DNA of 47,157 nucleotides from Bacteroidales bacterium (GCA_017634595.1 JAGBNC010000027.1:1-47157), one strand, 5' to 3'; shown: positions 1-8,175, counted from the first letter of the stretch. The notes: generated from the sequence alone by a model not told the origin. A program made the numbers and translations.

Positions 1-1103
1 ACTCCGGAAGGAAGGTCAAGTATCGTGTGGAGGTTGCATTCTTCCAGGAGTTTCTTACGCAGTTCAATGGAGGCGTTGTCGGTGTTGGACAGGAAGGTGT
101 TCTTGATTACGATACCGGCGGAGCCACCTGCTTTGAGGTACTTGATGAAGTGTTCCAGGAAGAGGTATGCCGTTTCTCCGGTCTTGATGGGGAAGTTCTG
201 CTGAACCTCCTTACGCTCGCTGCCTCCAAACGGCGGATTTGCCAGAATATTGTCAAACTGGTCCTTGACCTGGACATCGGCAAGGTTCTCACCCAGTGTA
301 TTGGTCTTGATGATATTCGGCGACTGGACCCCGTGGAGTATCATATTCATCATTGCGATAAGATACGGGAGCGCCTTCTTTTCCTTGCCGTAGAAGGTGG
401 TCTTTTGCAGTTTCTCCTCATCGGCGGTCGTATGGACCAACGCGTGCATATAGTTGTACGCTTCGCAGAGGAACCCGGCGGAACCGCAAGCACCATCATA
501 CACGCTCTCACCTATCTGGGGATTTACGACCTTGACGATGGAGCGGATGAGCGGACGGGGCGTATAATACTCACCCCCATTGCGACCGGCATTGCCCATC
601 TTGTTCAACCGGCTCTCATAAAGATAGGTCATTTCGTGCTTCTGCTCGCTGGTCTGGAACTTCAAGCCATCTATCTGCTCAATGATGTCCCGAAGGCAAT
701 AACCGGAGACCAGCTTGTTGCGGAGTTCGGCAAAAATGAGACCGATTTTGACCTTGATTGAAGTGTTATCCGTTTCTCCTTGTCCCAGGTTCTTCAAATA
801 CGGGAAGAGCTTGCCATTGACGAACTCTATGAGGTCATCTCCTACCATTGCATTGTGGATGTCGTACTCTCCGGCTTTGGTTCTCGGCATTGCCCAGGTA
901 TTCCACCGGTATTCTTCATCCAGGATTGGAGAATAGGTCCCACCACCCAGGAGGGACGCTACCTGGTTCTCTTTGTCCAGGTCATCTAGGTATTTTAGGA
1001 AGAGAATCCACGAGGACTGTTCAACATAATCAAGTTCGCTGCTGCATCCTTCATCGGTACGCAGAGCATTGTCTATATTCTTAAAGACTTGCTCAAATGC
1101 CAT
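1..1103 (-). CDS. hsdM: Type I restriction-modification methyltransferase subunit HsdM (N-terminal part, runs off the window)
   Basis: The frame is open from ATG at 1103 to the window edge, about 367 residues with no stop. HsdM transfers a methyl group from S-adenosylmethionine to adenine N6, and together with HsdS (specificity) and HsdR (cleavage) forms a type I restriction system. Residues 1-150 fit the helical HsdM N-terminal domain and residues 160 onward the N6-methylase domain. Visible motifs are GGEYYTPRPL (176-185), the SAM-binding motif I as DGACGSAGFL (203-212, with G where P is usual) and the catalytic motif IV NPPF (289-292). The start is supported by a strong promoter 28 bp upstream. 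hsdS and hsdR would lie to the left, outside the window. Family members are usually about 480-520 aa, so roughly a quarter to a third is missing. Confidence 0.93.
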   Translation of the reverse strand, partial: MAFEQVFKNIDNALRTDEGCSSELDYVEQSSWILFLKYLDDLDKENQVASLLGGGTYSPILDEEYRWNTWAMPRTKAGEYDIHNAMVGDDLIEFVNGKLFPYLKNLGQGETDNTSIKVKIGLIFAELRNKLVSGYCLRDIIEQIDGLKFQTSEQKHEMTYLYESRLNKMGNAGRNGGEYYTPRPLIRSIVKVVNPQIGESVYDGACGSAGFLCEAYNYMHALVHTTADEEKLQKTTFYGKEKKALPYLIAMMNMILHGVQSPNIIKTNTLGENLADVQVKDQFDNILANPPFGGSERKEVQQNFPIKTGETAYLFLEHFIKYLKAGGSAGIVIKNTFLSNTDNASIELRKKLLEECNLHTILDLPSG

Positions 1104-1130
1104 AATCTTGTATAAACTTGCTATATCCTT

Positions 1131-1161
1131 CAAATTTACAACTTTTTCTCCTTACTCCAAA
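1131..1161 (-). promoter_or_regulatory. Promoter of hsdM (Bacteroidota -33/-7 type)
   Basis: Reading leftward, TTTG (1161-1158), a 19-nt spacer and TAAATTTG (1138-1131) match the Bacteroidota housekeeping promoter TTTG-N19-21-TAnnTTTG exactly. Transcription would begin near 1124, leaving a leader of about 20 nt before the hsdM ATG. Confidence 0.7.
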
Positions 1162-1190
1162 TTACGCCGCCCCAAAACCGTCTCAATCCA

Positions 1191-1466
1191 TCATATATAG
1201 AAAGAAAACACACCTATCAGAAACCGCTTCCCGACACCGGCTGAAGATGATTGCCGGAAGAATGCCGAAGCCGATACAACCGTGACCTTTCCACTCAAGC
1301 TTGGGAATTTGGTGAGGCTGTGTCTATGGTTGAAAAGTTCGGGCATCTTCAGCATTGTCCAAATAGCCATCTGTTGAATTGCAATTTGGTTCAGCCGCTG
1401 GAACTCTCGGATTAAATATACCCCGAATTTGGGGCTTATCCACATAGCGAACTCATTCCAATTAAG
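1191..1466 (-). pseudogene. Remnant of a KilA-N-domain protein gene
   Basis: The frame reads EFAMWISPKFGVYLIREFQ near its start (about 1454-1398). This resembles, from memory, the end of the KilA-N domain of phage-type DNA-binding proteins (FAxWISxEFKLYLIKEFQRL). A TAA in the same frame just upstream removes the rest of the domain, and the 60 or so residues that follow, to the stop at 1191, do not resemble the family. No intact gene can be built here. It is probably a decayed prophage or island gene between the restriction system and tRNA-Leu. The family assignment rests on one short motif. Confidence 0.45.
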
Positions 1467-1488
1467 GCAGAGTTAGAACCGCCTGGGG

Positions 1489-1548
1489 GTGCTCGCTCCG
1501 GTGCTGCTGGATGGGCCGGTGCTCTTGAATGCACCTTTGAGGGCAGTG
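1489..1548. repeat. Degenerate copy of the 36-bp palindromic repeat family
   Basis: This stretch shares long blocks with 1929-2023, including GGTGCTGCT, GATGGGCCGGTGC and GAATGCACCTTTGAGG. Relative to that copy it has an internal deletion that joins the first and second palindromic units. It codes for nothing recognisable. Confidence 0.6.
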
Positions 1549-1577
1549 GTGGTCTGGAGCCGTCCTCAAATCCGGTT

Positions 1578-1639
1578 CCTGGCGAGGATGCTATGAGGCT
1601 TTTTGACCGTCTGTCCTTGTTTCGAGTCCCTGGCGAGGA
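1578..1639. repeat. Short direct repeat CCTGGCGAGGA, two copies
   Basis: CCTGGCGAGGA occurs at 1578-1588 and 1629-1639 within gene-free DNA, and each is preceded by similar sequence (ATCCGGTT and TTCGAGTC). The second copy is preceded by TTCGAGTCC, which looks like a tRNA T-loop, so these could be fragments of an old integration junction. That is speculative, and no tRNA can be folded here. Confidence 0.3.
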
Positions 1640-1789
1640 CGGGACACACAGCGTTTCCCGTAGCAATTTAAAAATCAGCACTATACGTATTTCTGGTGCT
1701 CTGTTTGGAGCACCCGAAATCTGCAAAAGCCTACTGCTCAATGACTGACGTGAAACGGCCTTTCAGACCATATCCTACTCGACTTCTCT

Positions 1790-1896
1790 GAAGACTAAAA
1801 AGCTGCCGATTTTTTGTCCTCGCTGGCAAGAAACGGGGGAAAAGATGGCGGCAGGCAGCGGCGAAGACTAAAAAGCTGCCGATTTTTTGTCTTCGC
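1790..1896. repeat. Pair of directly repeated hairpins
   Basis: A 34-bp unit occurs at 1790-1823 and 1863-1896, 73 bp apart, with one base different. Each copy is itself an inverted repeat: GAAGACTAAAAA, an 8-nt loop GCTGCCGA, then TTTTTTGTC(C/T)TC. The right copy pairs further (GCGAAGAC with GTCTTCGC, 1861-1896). Both strands end the stem in a T-run, so each unit could act as a bidirectional transcription terminator. No intact gene lies beside it. Confidence 0.65.
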
Positions 1897-1928
1897 GGAC
1901 AAGGAAGGAGGGAGATGGCAAGGGTGTG

Positions 1929-2023
1929 GTGCTCGCATCGGTGCTGCTAGATGGGCCGGTGCGAGCGTTTCGCTGCCGTTTCGTACGCACCGGTGCTGCT
2001 GAATGCACCTTTGAGGTCAGTGA
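1929..2023. repeat. Two units of the 36-bp palindromic repeat family
   Basis: Unit 1 (1931-1966) starts GCTCGCATCGG and ends CCGGTGCGAGC, forming an imperfect hairpin. Unit 2 (about 1986-2016) pairs GCACCGGTGC with GCACCTTTGAG around a TGCTGAAT loop. The same family recurs at 46899-46986, at the other end of the window. The surrounding 1467-2106 stretch carries no intact gene. Confidence 0.6.
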
Positions 2024-2106
2024 CCTCACATATCAATGTTCATCCTGCGAAATGTCGCCCCCGCCTGAACACAAAAGAGACAAGTCCAAATGAACTTGCC
2101 TCTTTG

Positions 2107-2189
2107 TGCGCGAGATGAGACTCGAACTCACACAGGTTTTACCCCACTAGCTCCTGAAACTAGCGCGTCTACCATTTCGCCACCCGCGC
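2107..2189 (-). tRNA. tRNA-Leu, anticodon CAG
   Basis: The minus strand folds as a long-variable-arm tRNA of 83 nt. The acceptor stem is GCGCGGG paired with CTCGCGC, the D-arm carries AAATGGTAGAC, the anticodon stem CTAGT/GCTAG holds the loop TTCAGGA (anticodon CAG), and the T-arm contains GAGTTCGAGTCTC. The 3' CCA is not encoded and must be added enzymatically. The tRNA borders the decayed region with the restriction gene, a common arrangement for integrated islands. Confidence 0.95.
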
Positions 2190-2218
2190 TCGGATTGGAC
2201 TACAAATATACAACTTTT

Positions 2219-2767
2219 TCAGAAAATGTACGAAATTGTGAGAAGAATATCGTTAGGAAGAACGAAAAATTTTTCTCCGCCACCATTTATTCTGCCGCAG
2301 TGCAGACATTCGTAGGCAGTAAACTTATCGTAACCTCCCCATAGTCCCAATCCGATATCAAGGTTCAGGTGAGTGTTCAACATAAAAGTGTAACCGGCAG
2401 AAACACCCCCGCCGTAGCGGTCACCCTCGGAGGCCTGGGGTGAAGTAAATCCTCCGTAATTGTACTCCTGCCACTTCAGCTTTCCCCCAAGCCACCAGCC
2501 TGAGTAGATATGCCAAGGCCAGAAACGGGCCCCTGCTTCTACGCTGCGCTGGCGGTCGGCAACCTGGGAGTCGCCTCTCTGCCAGTAGAAAGGATTGTAC
2601 TTCACCCCCGCCAGGAGTGTCCAACGCCGGGCAATACCGCAGGACGCTTCCAAATTCAACGTCCCATAATCCAAATAGTCAAGCACATTGGTTGTTACCG
2701 AATAATTCTGTGCACCGACCATCACCCACAGGAAGAGCCCTGCGGCCGCCGACATAAAGTTTTTCAT
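2219..2767 (-). CDS. DUF3575-type outer-membrane beta-barrel protein
   Basis: A secreted protein of 182 aa. The signal peptide MKNFMSAAAGLFLWVMVGAQ is followed by TTNVLDYLDYGTLNLEAS and alternating aromatic strands ending ILLTISYIF, a pattern typical of small outer-membrane barrels and of the DUF3575 family; the function of that family is not known. ATG at 2767 is chosen because it places the signal peptide correctly. An in-frame ATG at 2782 overlaps the stop of the upstream lipoprotein gene (GGAATGAATAA) and could give translational coupling. It is almost certainly cotranscribed with the 2775-4361 gene. Confidence 0.75.
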   Translation of the reverse strand: MKNFMSAAAGLFLWVMVGAQNYSVTTNVLDYLDYGTLNLEASCGIARRWTLLAGVKYNPFYWQRGDSQVADRQRSVEAGARFWPWHIYSGWWLGGKLKWQEYNYGGFTSPQASEGDRYGGGVSAGYTFMLNTHLNLDIGLGLWGGYDKFTAYECLHCGRINGGGEKFFVLPNDILLTISYIF

Positions 2768-2774
2768 AGTATAT

Positions 2775-4361
2775 TTATTCATTCCCATATCGTGTAAATG
2801 CCTCATTGATAACGCCCTTGAAGGACGGGTAATAACTCAGCAGCTTATCGTGAAGCACAGTCATGTCAATAACCTCCGGCGTAAACAATGGAGGCAGTTT
2901 ATCAAGTCCGAGACCTCTTTCATCGAGGAACATAAGCAGCTGCGGCGAGAACCAGTAAGACGTGCCGAAAATGGCAGATGATTCCTTGTAATGCCGCTTG
3001 TAGAGTGCGCTCTGGCAGTAAAACGCGTAGTTCTCAGCCACTTCGCAGTAAGAGCATCCGTCATCGTCCCTGGCCCCATAGATGTTATGGAACGCCGAAG
3101 ATACAAGCGACTTGACGGCATATTCAGAATAATTAGACCACCAGTCTTTTCCGCTCAGCGAGAAATGTCCGCCATGAGCAAAAGCATGCAGGGCCAGAGC
3201 ATATATATCTGCGTAAGTTTCAGCACCTTTGCAACCTATGACCACATCCGGAGGGAATATCTTGACTAGGTGCGTGTACTCTCCCAGGACCGATTTCAAC
3301 GGTTCATACGTATCAATCAGTACGCCTTGATGAAGCATAAGTGGCAGTTCCCCGTTCCACATCTGCAAGTTCCAGATTCTCAAGTCCTTGGGCGGGGTCG
3401 GGAGTGCATCCGGATAGTCTCTGACTGATTCCAGATAGTCATAGCCGGCATTATTGACAGCACAGCGCGTGAGCAGCTTACGCTCAGATTCATTGTCCAC
3501 TACTATGCTAAGACCAGTGGACTCACTCTTTCCAAGGGCTGAGGTAGAAGCAGGCACGATGATAAGGTTAATGCCTTGGCAGAATCCCTTGACATTCTGG
3601 AATACCAAGCGGTAACGAACGTTTGAAGAGAACGAGCGTCCCATCTTGTAGTATCCTTCTTCATCTGTGAAGCAGGTACTGAACTTGACGAATGCATTGC
3701 AGCACACCTTGACTCCTTTCACGCCCACAGGTTCCTCATCGAAACCGGGGTCCATTATCGCTATACGCCCTTCGGGTTTGTGCGTCCCTCCTTCCGCATC
3801 TGCCTTGGTAAGCAGCATATCGTCATTGCCAGTCAGCCTGAAGGCTTCCCTCTCTACTGCCTCCCAGTCTATGCCGTCCGACTTGGTAGCAGGATTGTGT
3901 TCCGCTATAAAGCAGTCGTCAAGTCTCTCGTACCTTATCCCCTTGGGGAAACTGAAATCGACGGGCACTACCGCATACTGCCATGTTATATCCCCTTCCG
4001 GCAACGACGGGTCGTGATACCAGTCACCGTCTTTGACAATCCTATAGTCCAGCGGATGGTCGATGAGCTCAAGTCCCCTTTCCACAAGGGCTTGGAGCTG
4101 CTGTTCGTCTTTCGGCAGGAAACGTACATAGTAGTCGGTGGGGTCAAGAGTTGTTCTGCCTGCCCCGGCCGGAACTATCGACTGCAGAGCCTTTGACATA
4201 TTAGTTACTGAATATGGATCCGGGAGCTGCTCGCCGAGAACAATCATATCGTGGGCGAGGTCTTCCTCTTCCTGGCTCTTTCCATTCCAAGGCAGCAAAG
4301 CATTCTTGGTGCAGGCTGCTGCCGCGGCCGCCAGGGCCAAGCAAATGATGAGTCTTTTCAT
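2775..4361 (-). CDS. Lipoprotein with regulatory-like beta domain and degenerate zinc-metallopeptidase-like domain
   Basis: The 528-aa product begins MKRLIICLALAAAAAAC, a type II signal peptide with the lipid-bearing Cys at 17. Around residues 205-265 the pattern GVKGVKVCCNAFVKFSTCFTDEEGYY resembles a carboxypeptidase-regulatory-like beta sandwich. The C-terminal third contains ALHAFAHGGHF (390-400), where I recall related Bacteroidales lipoproteins having an HELAH-type zinc motif, followed by CEVAENYAFY (about 439-448), which could supply the third ligand. Here the catalytic Glu position is Ala, so peptidase activity is doubtful. ATG 4361 is chosen over an upstream in-frame ATG because it gives a clean signal peptide. 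Its specific role is unknown; it sits at the cell surface or in the periplasm and is coupled to a DUF3575 gene. Confidence 0.7.
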   Translation of the reverse strand: MKRLIICLALAAAAAACTKNALLPWNGKSQEEEDLAHDMIVLGEQLPDPYSVTNMSKALQSIVPAGAGRTTLDPTDYYVRFLPKDEQQLQALVERGLELIDHPLDYRIVKDGDWYHDPSLPEGDITWQYAVVPVDFSFPKGIRYERLDDCFIAEHNPATKSDGIDWEAVEREAFRLTGNDDMLLTKADAEGGTHKPEGRIAIMDPGFDEEPVGVKGVKVCCNAFVKFSTCFTDEEGYYKMGRSFSSNVRYRLVFQNVKGFCQGINLIIVPASTSALGKSESTGLSIVVDNESERKLLTRCAVNNAGYDYLESVRDYPDALPTPPKDLRIWNLQMWNGELPLMLHQGVLIDTYEPLKSVLGEYTHLVKIFPPDVVIGCKGAETYADIYALALHAFAHGGHFSLSGKDWWSNYSEYAVKSLVSSAFHNIYGARDDDGCSYCEVAENYAFYCQSALYKRHYKESSAIFGTSYWFSPQLLMFLDERGLGLDKLPPLFTPEVIDMTVLHDKLLSYYPSFKGVINEAFTRYGNE

Positions 4362-4435
4362 AATTCTCCGTTTATGTTTTCGATGCAAAGATGAACGGAA
4401 TTACCCGTTTATAAAAGTGTCGCAACGCTTATTTG

Positions 4436-4469
4436 CAAAAAGGGGCCGGCAGAACTTTCTGCCAGCCCC
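4436..4469 (-). terminator. Intrinsic terminator of the ftsY-dcuB operon
   Basis: Leftward, GGGGCTGGCAGAA pairs with TTCTGCCGGCCCC (one G-U) and is followed directly by TTTTTG. It lies 25 bp past the dcuB stop and closes the seven-gene operon. Confidence 0.88.
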
Positions 4470-4493
4470 CTGAAACAACATCAGGCGTGTATT

Positions 4494-5870
4494 CTACTGT
4501 ACAAAACTGGCAAAGTAGCCAGCGAAGAACACATTTGTAATCAGATAGCCTACGACTGTGGACACAATGACACTTATCAGCCCCGGCATCATGAAGCTGT
4601 GGTTGAGCAGGTATTTACCTATAACAGTGGTTCCGGAGCGGTCGAAGTTGACCGTAGCGATATCGGAAGGATAGTTAGGAATGAAGAAATACCCGTACAC
4701 ACTCGGCAGCACGCCCAGGAGCACAGGACCTGCAATGCCAAGTTCATATGCCAGAGGCAGCATGGCCACCACCACGGCGCCCTGTGAATTAATCAGGACA
4801 GATACCAGGAAGAACACAAAAGCGATGCTCCAGGGATAGCTGGTAACAATACCGGTAAGCATCTGCTTCATCTCGTCCATATAATTGCCGAAATATGTAT
4901 CGGCAAGCCAGGCTATACCATATATTGCCACCACGGCCACCATGCCGGACTGCCACACGGCGCCGGCCACTGCCTTCTTGGGAGAAGCCTTGCAGAACAT
5001 AATGTTGCAGGCGGCCGCCATAAGCATGATGATCTGGATACATATATTCATCTTGGGCAGATTGACAGCCTGTGCAACGGTGCGTCCGTCAGCCACATGG
5101 AACATCTGCAGGAAGGCGAAAGCCACAATTACAAGCAGGGAGCCAAGGAATACAAACACCGATGCCCTGGCCTGGGGAGTAATGACCTTGTCGAGTGTCG
5201 TGGCGGTACTGCCATACATGTAAGCATACTGCTCCGGATCGGACTTACGTTTGATGAATTCAGGGTCCTTATCCAGATCCTTGCCCCTCTTATAAGAAGC
5301 AAGGGAGGCACACATGAGGCCCAGGACGCATGCCGGTATGGTAACCATAAGCACCTGGGGTATGGACACCATATAACCGTTGGCATTGGAAATAGTCACG
5401 AAAGCCACGACCGCTGCCGCAATAGGCGAACAGGTTATACCGACCTGCGAGGCTACGGATGCCACGCCGCAGGGGCGCTCGGGACGTATGTCCTTCTTGA
5501 GGGCGATATCGCAGATAATGGGCATGATGGTATATACAACATGTCCGGTACCTACCAGAACTGTCAGGAAGAAGGTCACGAGAGGGCCCAGGAAGGTAAT
5601 ATGCTCGGGATGCTTCCTAAGAAGCTTCTCGGCAATCTGTATCATCCAGTCCATACCGCCGGAGGCCTGGAGGGTACCTGCACAAGTGACGGCAGCAATG
5701 ATGATATATATCACATCGGTCGGAGGCGTTCCTGGGGTCAGGCCAAAGCCGAACACCAAGATAGCCAGGCCGATTCCGGATATAGCGCCCAGAGCAAGGC
5801 TTCCGTACCGGGAGCCGACATACAGAGCCGCCAGCACTATGAGCAGCTCAATGATCATTGTGAATGTCAT
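4494..5870 (-). CDS. dcuB: Anaerobic C4-dicarboxylate transporter, DcuA/DcuB family
   Basis: An inner-membrane antiporter for fumarate, malate and aspartate in exchange for succinate, used in anaerobic fumarate respiration and succinate fermentation. The 458-aa length matches the family (about 440). Family signatures are LQASGGMDWMIQIAEKLLR, GTGHVVYTIMPI, KDIRPERP, RGKDLDKDPEF, AIYGIAWLADT and YPSDIATVNFDRSGTT, and many hydrophobic segments span the length. Last gene of the leftward operon, 9 bp after the PPC-domain gene. Succinate export fits a Bacteroidales fermenter. DcuA and DcuB cannot be separated from sequence alone, so the gene symbol is tentative. Confidence 0.92.
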   Translation of the reverse strand: MTFTMIIELLIVLAALYVGSRYGSLALGAISGIGLAILVFGFGLTPGTPPTDVIYIIIAAVTCAGTLQASGGMDWMIQIAEKLLRKHPEHITFLGPLVTFFLTVLVGTGHVVYTIMPIICDIALKKDIRPERPCGVASVASQVGITCSPIAAAVVAFVTISNANGYMVSIPQVLMVTIPACVLGLMCASLASYKRGKDLDKDPEFIKRKSDPEQYAYMYGSTATTLDKVITPQARASVFVFLGSLLVIVAFAFLQMFHVADGRTVAQAVNLPKMNICIQIIMLMAAACNIMFCKASPKKAVAGAVWQSGMVAVVAIYGIAWLADTYFGNYMDEMKQMLTGIVTSYPWSIAFVFFLVSVLINSQGAVVVAMLPLAYELGIAGPVLLGVLPSVYGYFFIPNYPSDIATVNFDRSGTTVIGKYLLNHSFMMPGLISVIVSTVVGYLITNVFFAGYFASFVQ

Positions 5871-5879
5871 AATATGTGG

Positions 5880-6317
5880 TTATAATTTATAAAGATTCAA
5901 GCCCGTTTCGGGATCGAAGTACCGCTCCAAAACTGCGTCGTTGTAGTTTTCCACTATCAACTCGCAAGCTCCGTTGATCCTGGCGCTGAGCAGGTGCCCT
6001 CCCACACAAGTATAGTCTCTGCGGCTGGCAGTGATATGTATGTGAAGATAAGGGACAAACGGATCTTCAGGCCGCTGTGAAATATTGCCTGTAAGGTTGG
6101 TTATCTCCATCTGCTCGCTGAAAGTCTTGTCCACATACTGCTTAGTGGCCGGATCGAGGAAACGGAAGGTAGCTTCGTTGATGGCTCCAAGCCCCAGGAT
6201 GCTGCCGGCAAAGATATCCTTTTCTTTGCAGAAAGCAGATACTGCCTCAACTATCTCTGAATGATTGTCCAGACTAAGGACGTATTTGTCCGGTGATACT
6301 TCTTTGTACTTGTACAT
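5880..6317 (-). CDS. PPC-domain (DUF296) protein, putative DNA-binding
   Basis: A 145-aa single-domain protein of the plants-and-prokaryotes-conserved (PPC, DUF296) family. Seen are the N-terminal YVLSLDNHSEIVEAVSAFC, GSILGLGAINEATFRFLD, and the conserved HIHITASRRDYTCVGGHLL, in which the HxH and GGH histidines of the trimeric PPC fold are retained. Plant relatives are fused to AT-hooks and bind DNA, while bacterial stand-alone members have no established function. It lies between dsbD and dcuB with 9-bp gaps on each side. No AT-hook is present, so the DNA-binding label is only by homology. Confidence 0.88.
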   Translation of the reverse strand: MYKYKEVSPDKYVLSLDNHSEIVEAVSAFCKEKDIFAGSILGLGAINEATFRFLDPATKQYVDKTFSEQMEITNLTGNISQRPEDPFVPYLHIHITASRRDYTCVGGHLLSARINGACELIVENYNDAVLERYFDPETGLNLYKL

Positions 6318-6326
6318 ATACTTCGG

Positions 6327-8171
6327 TTATTCAAGAAAACTCAGAAAATCGTCCCTGTCAAGATTGTATCCCCTGGGACCCTTCAGCACAGAGCCCTCAG
6401 CATCGAGGATAAAATAATTGGGCTGTGAATTGACACCGAAACGCTCCATCACCAGATTTGAATTCACCCGGCCGACATCCTTCAGCACCTTACCGGATGC
6501 GTTGGTAACCCATTCACTCTCCGGGAGTTTGGTCTTGTCATCGACGTAAAGGGAGACAATCACGTAATCATTCTGCAACACCTGAAGTATCCTCGGATCA
6601 CTCCACACCCTGGCTTCCATCTCCCTGCAGTTTACACAGCCGTGACCTGTGATATCCACAAAGACCTTTTTGCCCTGGGAGGCTGCAGCGGCTATTCCGT
6701 CCTCCAGTTTGGAATAGCCTTTGAGCCCGTGAGCAAGCGACACCTCCGATCCATACTCTTCGGCCTCTTGAAGCACAGGAGGCGCTTGCACCACATTCTG
6801 TCCAAGCACAAAATCCTGAGTCTCCATGGGCGGAAGATATCCGCTGAGCGCCTTGAGAGGAGCGCCCCACAGACCGGGAAGCATATAAAGCACGAAGGTG
6901 AAGTCAATGATAACCAATGCCAGACGGCCAATGGACAGATGCTCTACAGGCGAGTCATACTTAAAGCGTATCTTGCCAAGCAGGTAAAGTCCCAGCAAAG
7001 TGAAGCACACTATCCAGATGGCGAGATAAATCTCCCGGTCGAGCAAATGCCAATGATATGTCTGATCGGCAGTGCTGAGGAATTTGAGCCCGAGTGCAAG
7101 CTCTATGAAGCCCAGGACCACTTTCACGCTGTTGAGCCACCCGCCGCTCTTGGGAAGCTTCTTCAGCACAGAGGGGAAGAAGGCAAAAAGCACGAAAGGT
7201 ATGGCGAAGGCAATGCTGAAAGCAAGCATGGTGACCATGGGTGCCCAGAATTCCCCGCTGGTGCTCTTGATAAGGACCGTACCGACAATAGGGCCGGTAC
7301 AGCTGAAACTCACGAGCACAAGCGTAAGTGCCAGGAAGAAAACTCCGAGCAGTCCCCCCCTGTCGCTGCCCTTATCGGCCTTGTTCACCCATTTCGACGG
7401 CAGCACTATCTCGAAAGCGCCGAAGAAAGAGGCGGCAAACACCATGAAGATTATGAAGAAGAGGATATTAGGGAGCCAGTGCGTGGACAGCCAGTTAAAG
7501 ATGTCCGCAGTGACTGCCGAGCCTCCGAATGCCCATGTCAGGCCGATGATCAAGCAAATAGGAACCGTGTACAGCAGCACAATGAAAAGCCCGTACATCA
7601 GTGCCTTGAAGCGTCCCTCACCCGGTTTGTCGGATTGTTTGAGGAAGAACGACACAGTCATGGGCACCATGGGGAACACACATGGCGTGAGCAGCATCAG
7701 CAGGCCCCAGAGTATCGCTTCAAGTATCAGGGCCCACAGGTTTGAGTCTCCTGACGCTCCCTGAAGCTTAACCGGGACGCTGAATTCGTACTCCTCAGGG
7801 AGCCCGCACTCATCGCCGGTGCAGGCACCCCATCTCACGGTACCTTTTACCTCTGTCTTGCCACTTCCCGACAGTTCAAGCGCCTGCCGCAGAACATAGG
7901 TCCCAGTGACTACCGATTCTCCTTTATAATCGGACGGAGTATACTGCTCGGACACAAGGCCGAGGCACTGGACCGACTCCGTCTCCTCCACCGTTAATGA
8001 AGTGCCGACAAACGGCTCGGCCATAGGATGGATATAGTAGCCATCCGCAATCTGGCCCGTGACAGTTAATTCGTAACCCTCGGAGGTCTTTTTTACCTCG
8101 GGTTGCCAGCTGACGGCATTTTCAAATGCCGGAGCAGCAGCAAGCAACAGGGCAAAAAGGATCTTAAGCAT
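6327..8171 (-). CDS. dsbD: Thiol:disulfide interchange protein DsbD
   Basis: It moves reducing equivalents from cytoplasmic thioredoxin across the inner membrane to periplasmic partners. The 614-aa protein has the three expected parts: a signal peptide and periplasmic alpha domain with a Cys pair (C117 and C122, ACTGDEC); a membrane core about 145-435 with its own redox pair (C164 in TPCVFPMVP and C291 in SFSCTGPIVG); and a C-terminal thioredoxin-like domain about 485-614 with CVNC (C512/C515). All six redox cysteines are therefore present. The gaps to deoC (4 bp) and to the PPC gene (9 bp) indicate cotranscription. Confidence 0.95.
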   Translation of the reverse strand: MLKILFALLLAAAPAFENAVSWQPEVKKTSEGYELTVTGQIADGYYIHPMAEPFVGTSLTVEETESVQCLGLVSEQYTPSDYKGESVVTGTYVLRQALELSGSGKTEVKGTVRWGACTGDECGLPEEYEFSVPVKLQGASGDSNLWALILEAILWGLLMLLTPCVFPMVPMTVSFFLKQSDKPGEGRFKALMYGLFIVLLYTVPICLIIGLTWAFGGSAVTADIFNWLSTHWLPNILFFIIFMVFAASFFGAFEIVLPSKWVNKADKGSDRGGLLGVFFLALTLVLVSFSCTGPIVGTVLIKSTSGEFWAPMVTMLAFSIAFAIPFVLFAFFPSVLKKLPKSGGWLNSVKVVLGFIELALGLKFLSTADQTYHWHLLDREIYLAIWIVCFTLLGLYLLGKIRFKYDSPVEHLSIGRLALVIIDFTFVLYMLPGLWGAPLKALSGYLPPMETQDFVLGQNVVQAPPVLQEAEEYGSEVSLAHGLKGYSKLEDGIAAAASQGKKVFVDITGHGCVNCREMEARVWSDPRILQVLQNDYVIVSLYVDDKTKLPESEWVTNASGKVLKDVGRVNSNLVMERFGVNSQPNYFILDAEGSVLKGPRGYNLDRDDFLSFLE

Positions 8172-8175
8172 ATTT

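Noticed and set aside
27-761. A 244-aa plus-strand open frame at the left edge
   Set aside because: It is the antisense shadow of hsdM; the minus frame shows methylase motifs and a promoter, and the plus frame has no recognisable family.
1617-1641. tRNA-like TTCGAGTCC segment
   Set aside because: Only a T-loop-like string is present; no acceptor, D or anticodon arms can be folded around it.
1436-1741. A 101-aa minus-strand frame across the repeats
   Set aside because: It crosses the palindromic repeat unit and direct repeats, has repeat-driven Pro/Ser/Ala composition and no family resemblance.
6642-7745. A 367-aa plus-strand open frame inside dsbD
   Set aside because: His/Glu-rich low-quality frame wholly antisense to the membrane core of DsbD; typical shadow of a GC-biased gene.
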